DNA from: Acidobacteriota bacterium
GTDB taxonomy: Bacteria; Acidobacteriota; Terriglobia; Bryobacterales; Bryobacteraceae
Reading direction: 5' to 3'
Assembly: GCA_016871015.1 (NCBI GenBank)
Contig: VFZX01000043.1
Coordinates: 1 to 32,439, forward strand
DNA: 32,439 nt
In this document: piece by piece, positions 1 through 8,200 of the stretch
Layout: every line of letters starts with the position of its first letter
How positions within the stretch are numbered: position 1 is the stretch's first letter
Notes under the pieces: generated by a model
The model's input: only the letters and a program-made list of their open reading frames with translations
What the model was told of the DNA's origin: nothing
The model's database searches: none
Program-made: the position numbers and the translations under genes

Positions 1-31
1 TTTGTTCCTGGCTCATCGAGATTCGTTCCAT
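1..31 (-). CDS. Transposase N-terminus (partial, about 10 codons)
   Basis: On the minus strand an ATG at bases 31-29 opens the peptide MERISMSQEQ before the window ends. A start of the form MERI-x-MS is, from memory, common among HTH/DDE transposases annotated as ISNCY or IS21-like. GGAAGG abuts the first ATG directly, so the second Met (bases 16-14) could also be the start. Ten residues are too few for a family call on their own; the assignment leans on the terminal repeats between this frame and base 100. Confidence 0.4.
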   Translation of the reverse strand, partial: MERISMSQEQ

Positions 32-52
32 CCTTCCAGATTCGCGTCAAGA

Positions 53-95
53 GGAACTTTCTACTTTGCGCAAACCGGAACTTCTCACTTTGCGC
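53..95. repeat. Two 19-bp direct repeats at the IS terminus
   Basis: GGAACTTTCTACTTTGCGC (53-71) and GGAACTTCTCACTTTGCGC (77-95) match at 16 of 19 positions, the differences being three adjacent bases, with a 24-bp period. Their place just inside a TG/CA terminus suggests multiple transposase-binding sites. Confidence 0.75.
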
Positions 96-140
96 CGACA
101 ATGTAGCCGGGTCACCAGCGCCGCCTCCGCGTGGTAATGA

Positions 141-146
141 TACAAT
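141..146 (+). promoter_or_regulatory. -10-like box TACAAT, leaderless-type, for the first Oar-like gene
   Basis: TACAAT lies 6 nt before the ATG at 153, so transcription would start at or beside the first base of the start codon. No Shine-Dalgarno sequence precedes the ATG, and no recognisable -35 element lies 16-18 nt upstream. The same arrangement recurs at several other genes in this window. Confidence 0.5.
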
Positions 147-152
147 CTGCGC

Positions 153-3100
153 ATGCAGAAACTGGGGATGGCCTTTCTGGCTTTGGGGTTGATTGGAGCC
201 GCCCTCGGGCAAAGCTCCTACGGACGGCTGACCGGGCGTGTCACGGATCCGCAGGGTGCGCTTGTGGCCGGCGCGGCGGTGAAGCTGACGCAGACTGACA
301 CCAACATTCAAGTGGCGGGGTCGACGAACGGCGAGGGACTGTACGACTTCCCGAGCCTGCTTCCGGGAGCCTACCGGATCGCGATCAGTATGGAGGGCTT
401 TAAGGCCTACACGCGCACGGGCGTCATGATCCGGGTCGGCGATGTGCTCACGGTGGATGTGCTGCTCGAAGTCGGCGCCGTGAGCGAGGCCGTGATGGTG
501 ACGGCGGAAGCGCCGCTGCTTGAGACCAGCAACGCAAGTGCGGGCCAGGTGATTGATAACAAGCAGCTCTCCGACCTGCCGCTGGCGGGACGTGGTGTCA
601 CCTACCTGATGCAGCTCTCCCCGACGGTGATCTCGACCAACGCGCCGATGCACGGCTGGCTGCCGCAGGCGCGAGGATCGGTATCGGATCTGGCGGTGGG
701 CGGCTCGCGGACGCGGTCGAGCGAGTTCACTCTCGACGGGATCCCGAACATGGAGGAGGGTGGTACGATCGCCTTTCAGCCGCCGCCGGAAATGATCCAG
801 GAGTTCCGCGTGCAGACGGCGGCGTACGACGCCTCGCTCGGGCGGTTCACCGGAGCCAGCATCAATATGGTGCTCAAGAGCGGGGCGAATGATTATCACG
901 GGAGCGGATGGTTCTCGCACTTGAGCCGTCCGCTGATGACGCATCCGTTCTTCGTGAACCGGAACCTGTACGACACAATCTCGGGTCCGCCGACGCCTCA
1001 GAAGCGAAGCCGGCTGTGGCCAGCGACCAAGACGAACCGCTACCGGGCGCAGTTGGGCGGTCCGGTGCGGATCCCCAAGCTCTATGACGGGCGCAACAAG
1101 ACGTTTTTCAGCTATGGGAACGACTTCATGCTGCGGACGTTCGCCAACATCTCGACACAAACCGTGCCGACGCCGGAGCAGCGGCGTGGGGACCTTTCCG
1201 GACTGCTGCGGATCGGCGCCTCCTATCAGATTTATGATCCCGCGACCATCGCCACGGCGCCGAACGGCCGTTTCTCGCGGCAGCCGCTGCCAGGCAACGT
1301 CATTCCCGCGAGCCGCATTTCGCCGCTGTCGCAGCAGTTGCTCACGCATTATCCGCTCCCGAATGCGAGCGGAACCGTGGACGGCCGGAACAACTTCTTC
1401 ACCACCACCGCAAGCATCATCGAGTATTGGGCGCACATGGCGCGGGTGGATCAGGTAATCAACGAGCGCCACAGGTTCTACGTCTCGACCAGCTTCATGC
1501 GGACCGACGGCGACCAGGGACGGAACCTCGCCAACGACGCGTTGGGCAACCTCTCGATCAACAAATACACAGGCGCCGCCTTCGACTACGTGTGGATGGC
1601 GCGTCCGGACCTGGTCGCCAACTTCCGGTACGGATTCACCCGGATGCGCTCCGGAGGATGGCCACCCACACTGGGCCTGGACCTCGCCGCCGCCGGGTTC
1701 GCCAGCTCGTTCGCCGGCCGGCTGGACCGGACGCGCACGGCGCTGCCGGAGGTCAACGTCGATGGGTACGCCGCAATCGGTACGAACCTGGTATCAAACT
1801 CGGCTTTCAACAACCATTTCGTAAGCGGATCGGTATCGAAGAGCGCCGGTGCGCACACGCTGCGGGTGGGCGGCGAGTACCGGGTGCTGCTCGACAACAA
1901 CTTCAACCAGGGCAACTACCCGGGCAGCTTCACGTTCGGCACGCTGTGGACGCAGGGTCCACTCGATAATTCAACTCCTGCGCCGATCGGCCAGGGGTTG
2001 GCCGCATACCTGCTGGGACAACCGACCGATGGATTCGTGGATGTCAATGCAAGCCAGGCGGAGAAGTCCACGTATTGGGGGCTGTACCTGCAGGACGACT
2101 GGAAGGCGACGCGGAAGCTGACGGTAAATATGGGGCTGCGGTATGAGGGCGAGGGTCCGACGACGGAGCGCTACAACCGGTCCAACGTCGGGTTCGCGTT
2201 CGACGCCGTGAATCCGGCTGACGCGGCGGCGCGGGCCGCGTACGGGAGGAATCCGATTGCCGACATCCCGGCGGACCAGTTCCGGCTCCGTGGCGGGTTG
2301 CTATTCGCAGGGGACGGTGGCAACCGGCGGACGCTGTGGAAGGGCGACTACAACAACCTGTCGCCGCGCTTGGGAATCGCTTATCAATTGAACCAGCGGA
2401 CCGTGGTCCGCACGGGCTACGGGATTTTCTACGAGACGCTGGGAGCCGACCGCAGCGATTCCGGCCAGCTCGGCTTCAGCCAGCGCACCCGGCTCAATCC
2501 GTCGAGCGACAACGGGCGGACGTTCAGTGCCACGTTCGCCAATCCGTATCCGGCGGGGCTGCTGGCGGCGCCGGGCGCCTCCGGCGGGCTCACCACGTAT
2601 CTGGGCCTCGCGCCAGGCTTCTTCCTGCCCGAGCGGCGGAGTGGATACATGCAGCGCTGGGGATTCAGCGTCCAACGGCAGGTGGGAACGAACTGGCTCG
2701 TGGAGCTCGGCTACACCGGCAACCGTGGGAACAAACTGGGTCTCGTGCGCGACTACAACGCGCTGCCGCTGCAGTACCTCAGCCGGTCCACCGAGCGCGA
2801 TCTGGACACGATCAACGCACTGTCGCGCAACGTACCGAATCCGTTCCGCGGGATTGCCGAGTTCTCATCGAGCCCGGCGTTTCTGAATAACGCGAACCTG
2901 GCGCGGAGCCAGCTCCTCCGGCCGTATCCCCATTTCACCGGCGTGAGTTCGACGGCCAGCACAGGCTTCTCCTGGTACCACGCGGGGCACATCCGCATCG
3001 AGCGGCGGTTCCGTGGCGGATACTCGCTGTCCGGGCACTATACGTGGTCGAAGTTCATGGAGGCGATCGATCTGCTCAATGGCGCTGATCCCCAGCCGCA

Positions 3101-3656
3101 TCACGTCATCTCGCCTCAGGACCGGCCGCATCACATCGCCCTCAGCAGCCTCTTCGACCTGCCGTTCGGCACGGGCCGGCGGTGGCTGGGGTCCCTGCCA
3201 CGGGCGGCGGACACGGTCCTCGGAGGCTGGAGCGTCAACGCAATCTATCAATGGCAGAGCGGACCACCGATCGGATTCGGCAACGCGCTCTACCGGGGAG
3301 TGCTCGCGGACCTGGTGATTCCCTACGCAGACCGCCGGGTGGAGCAGTGGTTCCGCACCGATCAGTTCGAGCGCCGGACCACCGCTCAGTTGGAGTCCAA
3401 TTTCCGGGCGTTTCCTTTGCGGCTGACGGGCCTGCGCGCCGATGGGTGGAACAACTGGGACCTGGCACTGTTCAAGGACATCACTCTGACTGAGAAGGTG
3501 AAGCTACAGCTCCGTGCCGAGGCGGCGGATGCGTTCAATCACGCGATGTTCAATGCGCCCAACACGGCTCCGGTGAACACTGCGTTCGGAACGGTGGTGG
3601 CGACCATCTGGACCGAGCAGCGGAAAGTCACGGTGGCGGCGAAGCTGTTTTGGTAG
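153..3656 (+). CDS. Oar-like TonB-dependent receptor with N-terminal carboxypeptidase-regulatory domain
   Basis: This 1167-residue protein is predicted to sit in the outer membrane. A signal peptide (about residues 1-19, ending LGQ) is followed by a carboxypeptidase-regulatory-like beta-sandwich (about 22-108, with GRVTDPQGALVAGA and a PGAYRIAI strand), a plug-like region (about 110-240, with LSDLPLAGRG and FTLDGIPN), and a long beta-barrel with alternating aromatic strands. The C-terminus ends in an aromatic residue (KLFW), typical of Bam-assembled proteins. Acidobacteria encode many such paralogues, often linked to uptake of oligomers, but the substrate cannot be read from sequence. No clear TonB box was seen, and no tonB/exbB lies nearby. 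The start is chosen by the signal peptide and the TACAAT box. It converges on gcdH and starts 52 bp from an IS end. Confidence 0.88.
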   Translation: MQKLGMAFLALGLIGAALGQSSYGRLTGRVTDPQGALVAGAAVKLTQTDTNIQVAGSTNGEGLYDFPSLLPGAYRIAISMEGFKAYTRTGVMIRVGDVLTVDVLLEVGAVSEAVMVTAEAPLLETSNASAGQVIDNKQLSDLPLAGRGVTYLMQLSPTVISTNAPMHGWLPQARGSVSDLAVGGSRTRSSEFTLDGIPNMEEGGTIAFQPPPEMIQEFRVQTAAYDASLGRFTGASINMVLKSGANDYHGSGWFSHLSRPLMTHPFFVNRNLYDTISGPPTPQKRSRLWPATKTNRYRAQLGGPVRIPKLYDGRNKTFFSYGNDFMLRTFANISTQTVPTPEQRRGDLSGLLRIGASYQIYDPATIATAPNGRFSRQPLPGNVIPASRISPLSQQLLTHYPLPNASGTVDGRNNFFTTTASIIEYWAHMARVDQVINERHRFYVSTSFMRTDGDQGRNLANDALGNLSINKYTGAAFDYVWMARPDLVANFRYGFTRMRSGGWPPTLGLDLAAAGFASSFAGRLDRTRTALPEVNVDGYAAIGTNLVSNSAFNNHFVSGSVSKSAGAHTLRVGGEYRVLLDNNFNQGNYPGSFTFGTLWTQGPLDNSTPAPIGQGLAAYLLGQPTDGFVDVNASQAEKSTYWGLYLQDDWKATRKLTVNMGLRYEGEGPTTERYNRSNVGFAFDAVNPADAAARAAYGRNPIADIPADQFRLRGGLLFAGDGGNRRTLWKGDYNNLSPRLGIAYQLNQRTVVRTGYGIFYETLGADRSDSGQLGFSQRTRLNPSSDNGRTFSATFANPYPAGLLAAPGASGGLTTYLGLAPGFFLPERRSGYMQRWGFSVQRQVGTNWLVELGYTGNRGNKLGLVRDYNALPLQYLSRSTERDLDTINALSRNVPNPFRGIAEFSSSPAFLNNANLARSQLLRPYPHFTGVSSTASTGFSWYHAGHIRIERRFRGGYSLSGHYTWSKFMEAIDLLNGADPQPHHVISPQDRPHHIALSSLFDLPFGTGRRWLGSLPRAADTVLGGWSVNAIYQWQSGPPIGFGNALYRGVLADLVIPYADRRVEQWFRTDQFERRTTAQLESNFRAFPLRLTGLRADGWNNWDLALFKDITLTEKVKLQLRAEAADAFNHAMFNAPNTAPVNTAFGTVVATIWTEQRKVTVAAKLFW

Positions 3657-3671
3657 GGCTTATGGCAGACC

Positions 3672-3691
3672 GCCGCGCTCACGCGCGCGGC
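3672..3691. terminator. Weak hairpin between convergent genes, possible bidirectional terminator
   Basis: GCCGCGC (3672-3678) pairs with GCGCGGC (3685-3691) around a 6-nt loop in the 39-bp gap between two convergent genes. There is no convincing T-run on either side, so this may be only chance GC-rich pairing. Confidence 0.25.
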
Positions 3692-3695
3692 CGGG

Positions 3696-4865
3696 CTATT
3701 TGTAGGCTGCGATGCCCGTTACCCGCTCGCCGATGACGAGAGCGTGGATGTGGTCGGTTCCCTCATAGGTCTTGACGGTTTCGAGATTGCACATGTGGCG
3801 CATGATGGGCGCTTCGTCCATGATGCCGTTGGCGCCCAGCAGGTCGCGCGAGAGCCGCGCGCATTCGAGCGCCATGCCGACGTTGTTGCGTTTCAGCATG
3901 GACACATGGGCGGGATCGAGCTTGCCCTGGTCCTTGAGCCGTCCGCAGTGAAGCGCCAGGAGTTGTGCTTTGGTGATTTCGGTGATCATCCAGGCGAGTT
4001 TCTCCTGGACGAGCTGGTGGGCAGCGATCGGCTTGCCGTCGAACTGGGTGCGCAGGATTGAGTATTGCCGCGCGGTCTCGTAGCAGTCCATGGCCGCGCC
4101 GATGACGCCCCAGCCGATTCCGTAACGCGCCTGGGTGAGGCAGCTCAGCGGGCCTTTGAGTCCTTTCGCGCCGGGGAGCATGGCGGACGCCGGGACGCGG
4201 CAGTCCGCTAAGGCGAGGCTGGATGTGACCGACGCGCGCATCGACATCTTGCCGTGGAGATCGGATGACGTGAATCCGGGCGTCCCCTTCTCGACCAGGA
4301 ATCCGCGGATGCCGTCCGGGGTCCGGGCCCAGACCACCGCGATATCGGCGGCAGAGCCGTTGGTGATCCAGGTCTTTTCGCCGTTGAGGATCCAGCCGCC
4401 GTTGTCCTGGCGGGCGGTGGTCTGCATTCCGGCGGGGTTGGAGCCGAAACCGGGCTCGGTGAGTCCGAAACAGCCGACGGCGGAGCCGGTACGGAGGCGC
4501 GGCATCCACTGGTCTTTTTGTTCTTTGGATCCATAGGTGAGGATCGGGTACATCACCAGGGCTCCCTGGACCGAGCAGAAGCTGCGGAGTCCGGAGTCGG
4601 CGCGCTCGAGCTCCTGCATCAGGAGCCCGTACTCGACGCTCGACATTCCGGCACAGCCGTAGGCGTCGAGGTTGGCGCCGAAGTAGCCGAGTTCGCCGAG
4701 TTTGGGGATCAGGTGCGTGGGGAAGCGGCCCTCGCGGTAGCAGTCGCGGATGAGGGGCATGACTTCGGCGTCGGCGAACTGGCGGACGGACTGGCGGACG
4801 AGGAGTTCCTCCTCGCTCAGCATCGAGTCGATCAGCAGGTAGTCGACTCCACGGAATTGGGCCAT
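3696..4865 (-). CDS. gcdH: Glutaryl-CoA dehydrogenase (acyl-CoA dehydrogenase family)
   Basis: This 389-residue FAD enzyme is predicted to oxidise and decarboxylate glutaryl-CoA to crotonyl-CoA in lysine, tryptophan or aromatic degradation, passing electrons to ETF. It follows human GCDH closely as I recall it: DSGLR (Arg94, which binds the gamma-carboxylate), CFGLTEPGFGSNP, GEKTWITN, ARYGIGWGVIGA, LLKRNN and TYEGT with the catalytic Glu368. The length matches the family. Just after the catalytic Glu the sequence reads DHIHAL where relatives usually read HDIHAL, a small oddity. The frame stays open far upstream, antisense to rpoB, but homology begins here. The ATG at 4865 is preceded by TAAAAT 7 nt upstream and fits a leaderless start; an in-frame ATG at 4874 would add three residues. 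No other lysine-degradation gene is in the window. Confidence 0.92.
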   Translation of the reverse strand: MAQFRGVDYLLIDSMLSEEELLVRQSVRQFADAEVMPLIRDCYREGRFPTHLIPKLGELGYFGANLDAYGCAGMSSVEYGLLMQELERADSGLRSFCSVQGALVMYPILTYGSKEQKDQWMPRLRTGSAVGCFGLTEPGFGSNPAGMQTTARQDNGGWILNGEKTWITNGSAADIAVVWARTPDGIRGFLVEKGTPGFTSSDLHGKMSMRASVTSSLALADCRVPASAMLPGAKGLKGPLSCLTQARYGIGWGVIGAAMDCYETARQYSILRTQFDGKPIAAHQLVQEKLAWMITEITKAQLLALHCGRLKDQGKLDPAHVSMLKRNNVGMALECARLSRDLLGANGIMDEAPIMRHMCNLETVKTYEGTDHIHALVIGERVTGIAAYK

Positions 4866-4872
4866 AGGGTCC

Positions 4873-4878
4873 ATTTTA
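4873..4878 (-). promoter_or_regulatory. -10-like box TAAAAT for gcdH
   Basis: On the minus strand TAAAAT ends 7 nt before the ATG at 4865. No Shine-Dalgarno sequence precedes this ATG, and no -35 match is evident. This spacing is the main argument for starting gcdH at 4865 and not 4874. Confidence 0.45.
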
Positions 4879-4907
4879 TCGCGGGAGGACGGCCGCGTCC
4901 CAGGCGT

Positions 4908-4936
4908 TTGACCGAGGTTCAACGATCTGTTACACT
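4908..4936 (+). promoter_or_regulatory. Sigma-70-type promoter for rpoBC
   Basis: TTGACC (4908-4913) and TACACT (4931-4936) are separated by exactly 17 nt, matching the housekeeping consensus at 5 of 6 and 4 of 6 positions. Transcription would start near 4943 and run toward rpoB. It is the best -35/-10 pair I found in the window and supports an autonomous rpoBC unit. Confidence 0.65.
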
Positions 4937-5001
4937 GAAATTGTTTCGGCCGGACTCGACACTCGGACTCTGCCCACGTGAGTTTTCCCGTCTCCCCCCT
5001 A

Positions 5002-5016
5002 GGGTACTCCGTACCC
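5002..5016 (+). other. Short perfect hairpin in the rpoB leader
   Basis: GGGTAC (5002-5007) and GTACCC (5011-5016) form a perfect 6-bp stem with a 3-nt loop TCC, following a C/T-rich tract. There is no T-run after it, so a simple terminator is unlikely. Confidence 0.4.
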
Positions 5017-5177
5017 ATCGCGGCGGATGGAGGGCGGCGTTGAACGCACGCCATCCCTTCATGCGTCTCCAGATCCTCACCCCTACACTCGGAGTGTGTC
5101 CAGGCTCCGGCCATCTCTGGCCCTTGCATTGTCCCGAAGCAGCCCAACCGGCGGCGCGGTTGAGCCGCTACTAGCGC

Positions 5178-5202
5178 CTTGGGACAACGTGACTGTCCCA
5201 GG
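5178..5202 (+). promoter_or_regulatory. Hairpin just upstream of the rpoB ribosome binding site
   Basis: CTTGGGACA (5178-5186) pairs with TGTCCCAGG (5194-5202) as a 9-bp stem including one T-G wobble, with a 7-nt loop. It ends 6 nt before the Shine-Dalgarno GAGGAG (5209-5214), which itself sits 11 nt before the ATG. The position would suit translational control or leader stabilisation; no ligand or protein is indicated by the sequence. Confidence 0.5.
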
Positions 5203-5225
5203 CCAACCGAGGAGAGAACCCAGCT

Positions 5226-8200
5226 ATGTCGAATTCCCCCACTGGTATCGCCCGCGAGCGAGTGGACTTCTCCAAGATCAAGACCTCGATTCCGATTCCG
5301 AACCTGATCGAAGTCCAGAAGAAGTCCTACGAGCGCTTCCTTCAGATGGATTTGCTGCCTGCCGAGCGCGACGACTCCGGCCTTCAGAGCGTCTTCAGTT
5401 CGGTTTTTCCGATTTCGGATTTCCGTGGCCTGTCCCAGCTTGAATTCATCGATTACTCGATCGGCAATTGGGAGTGCAAGTGCGGATCGCTCAAAGGGTT
5501 GCACCACCTGCGGTCGACTTGCCGCAACTGCGCCGCGGCAATCCAAACCGACCCCTTCCATTCGGGGGAGGTGCTGTGCCACAAATGCGGAACGTTCAAC
5601 AAGAACATCGTGACGTTCTGCAACCGGTGCGGCGACCCGGTCGGGCTGCAACTGAAGTACGACGTGGCCGAGTGCGAGGAGCGCGGCATGGCGTACGCGG
5701 CTCCGCTCAAGGTCACGATCCGGCTGACCATCTACGACAAGGACGCGGAGACGCAGACCAAGACGATCCGCGAGTCCAAAGAGCAGGAAGTCTTCTTCGG
5801 CGAAATCCCGCTGATGACCGACAACGGCACGTTCATCATCAACGGCACCGAGCGTGTCATCGTCAGCCAGTTGCACCGGTCCCCAGGCGTGTTCTTTGAG
5901 CGCGTGGCGGCGCAAGGCTACTTCCTGGGCAAGATTATTCCCTACCGGGGAAGCTGGGTCGAATTTGAGTACGACAACAAGAACCTGCTCTACGTCCGGA
6001 TTGACCGCAAGCGCAAGTTCTATGGGACGGTGTTCCTGCGGGCGCTCGGGTTGAAGTCCGACGCCGACATCATCAAGGCGTTCTACAAGGTCAGCCAGGT
6101 GAGTCTGGCGGGCGGGAAGCTCCAGTGGAAGGTGTCGGACGCCATCATCGGACGGAAGTTGTCCTATCCGGTCACCAAGGGTGGCGAGACCGTGGTCCAG
6201 CTCGGAAGGAAGATCACCAACAGCGTTTTCCGCGACCTCACCAAGGCCAAGATCGAAGCCGTCGAGGTTGCGCCGAATGACCTCGAGGGCGCCTTTGCCG
6301 CGGCCGACGTCGTCGACATGTCCACCGGCGAAGTGCTGGTGGAGGCCAACCACGAGCTGAGTGCGGCGGCGTTCGCGCGCGTGGCCGAAGCCGGAATCGA
6401 TACCGTGGACCTGTTCTTCCCGGAATCAGACGACGCGGGCAACGTGATCTCGGCCACGATGCGCAAAGACAGTGTGCGCACGCAACAGGAAGCGCTGCTC
6501 GAGATCTACCGGAAGCTGCGGCCTGGCGATCCGCCCACGGTCGACACCGCGACGCAGTTGTTTAATGGCATGTTCTTCGACGCCCGCAAGTACGATTTTT
6601 CGCGCGTCGGACGGATGAAGTTCAACATCAAGCTGCACGACAAGGCCGACGCCACGAGCCTCGACAAGCGGACGCTTGACCAGAACGACTTCATCCACAC
6701 GATCAGCTACCTGCTCAAGCTGCGTAAATACGTGGGCACCGTCGACTCTGCCTACCGCGTCGACGACATCGACCACCTGGGCAACCGCCGCGTCCGCGCG
6801 GTCGGCGAGCTGCTGGAGAACCAGTTCCGGATCGGGCTGGTCCGCATGGAGCGCGCGATCAAGGAAAAGATGTCGGTGTACCAGGAAATGTCGACAGCTA
6901 TGCCGCACGACCTGGTGAACGCCAAGCCGGTCATGGCGGCGATTCGCGAGTTCTTCGGTTCGAGCCAGCTCTCGCAGTTCATGGATCAGACGAATCCGCT
7001 GTCGGAGATCACGCACAAGCGGCGTCTGTCGGCCCTTGGACCGGGCGGGTTGTCGCGTGAGCGCGCCGGATTCGAGGTGCGCGACGTGCACCCGACTCAC
7101 TACGGGCGCATCTGTCCGATTGAGACGCCGGAAGGCCCGAACATCGGACTGATTTCCTCGCTTTCCTGCTTCGCACGCATCAATGACTACGGGTTTATCG
7201 AGAGTCCCTACCGGCGGATCGCAGGCTCGCAGCTCACTGACGAGGTGAAGGTCCTCAATCCGGGCGATTCGAGCTACAAGGTCGGCGACGTAGTGCCGCG
7301 GGGCGACTTGATGAGGACCCAGGACACGCTCCAGGCCAAGAACAAGCAACTGGCCGAGTACGAGTCCCACTGCGATTACCTGTCGGCGTGGGAAGAGGAC
7401 CGCTACATCATCGCGCAGGCCAATGTCCAGCTTGACCCGGACGGAAACATCACCACCGAGCTGGTCAACGCCCGGCAGGCCGGAAATTTCGTGCTCAAAC
7501 AGCGGGACGAGGTGGAGTACATGGACGTGAGCCCGAAACAGCTCGTGTCGGTGGCCGCCTCGCTGATTCCGTTCCTTGAAAACGACGACGCCAACCGCGC
7601 CCTGATGGGATCGAACATGCAGCGCCAGGCGGTTCCCCTGCTGCGCGCGGATTCTCCGTACGTGGGCACGGGCATGGAGAAGGTGACGGCGCGCGACTCC
7701 GGCGCGGTGGTCATCTGCAAGCGGTCCGGTGTGGTGGATTCAGTGGACTCGACCCGCATCATCGTGCGTGTCGACGGATCGAGCGCGCACGAGGGACAGA
7801 TGTCGCGCGAGGTGGGCGCCGACATCTACCAGCTCACCAAGTTCAAGCGGTCCAACCAGAACACCTGCATCAATCAGAAGCCGATCGTGGACGCGGGACA
7901 GCGGGTCCGCAAGGGAGACGTGCTGGCCGATGGTCCTTGCACGGACCGCGGCGAGCTGGCACTGGGGCGCAACGTGCTGGTGGCGTTCATGCCCTGGCGC
8001 GGGTACAACTTCGAAGACGCGATCGTGGTGAGCGAGAAGCTGGTCAAGGAAGACTACTACACCTCGATCCACATTGAGGAATTCGAGATCGAGGCGCGCG
8101 ACACCAAGCTTGGGCCGGAAGAGATCACGTGCGACATTCCGAACATCGCCGAGAGCTTCCTGCGGAATCTCGACGAGAGCGGCATCATCCGGATCGGTGC

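Larger units (their letters stand above)
1..100 (-). mobile_element. Terminal end of an insertion sequence (partial, runs off the left edge)
   Basis: Read on the minus strand, this stretch begins TGTCGGCGCAAAG at base 100, carries two near-identical 19-bp direct repeats, then a purine-rich stretch and an ATG opening a reading frame that leaves the window. A TG...CA terminus with tandem repeats just inside it is typical of IS21-like and some unclassified (ISNCY) elements. The outer boundary at base 100 is inferred from the TG terminus; the other end, the target duplication and most of the transposase lie outside the window, so the family cannot be fixed. The start codon of the Oar-like gene lies only 52 bp outside this end. 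Confidence 0.55.
4943..5225 (+). other. Long untranslated leader of rpoB
   Basis: If the promoter at 4908 is used, about 280 nt of RNA precede rpoB. The stretch has no convincing gene: small open frames through it lack start signals and homology. It holds two clear hairpins (5002-5016 and 5178-5202) and a pyrimidine-rich tract near 4984-5000. No match to a known riboswitch or L10 leader was recognised. Autoregulation of rpoBC is a guess from position and length only. Confidence 0.4.

Noticed and set aside
4866-6353. Long upstream extension of the gcdH reading frame, antisense to rpoB
   Set aside because: Homology to acyl-CoA dehydrogenases begins at 4865; the extra 500 codons are the reverse complement of the rpoB start and leader and show no family.
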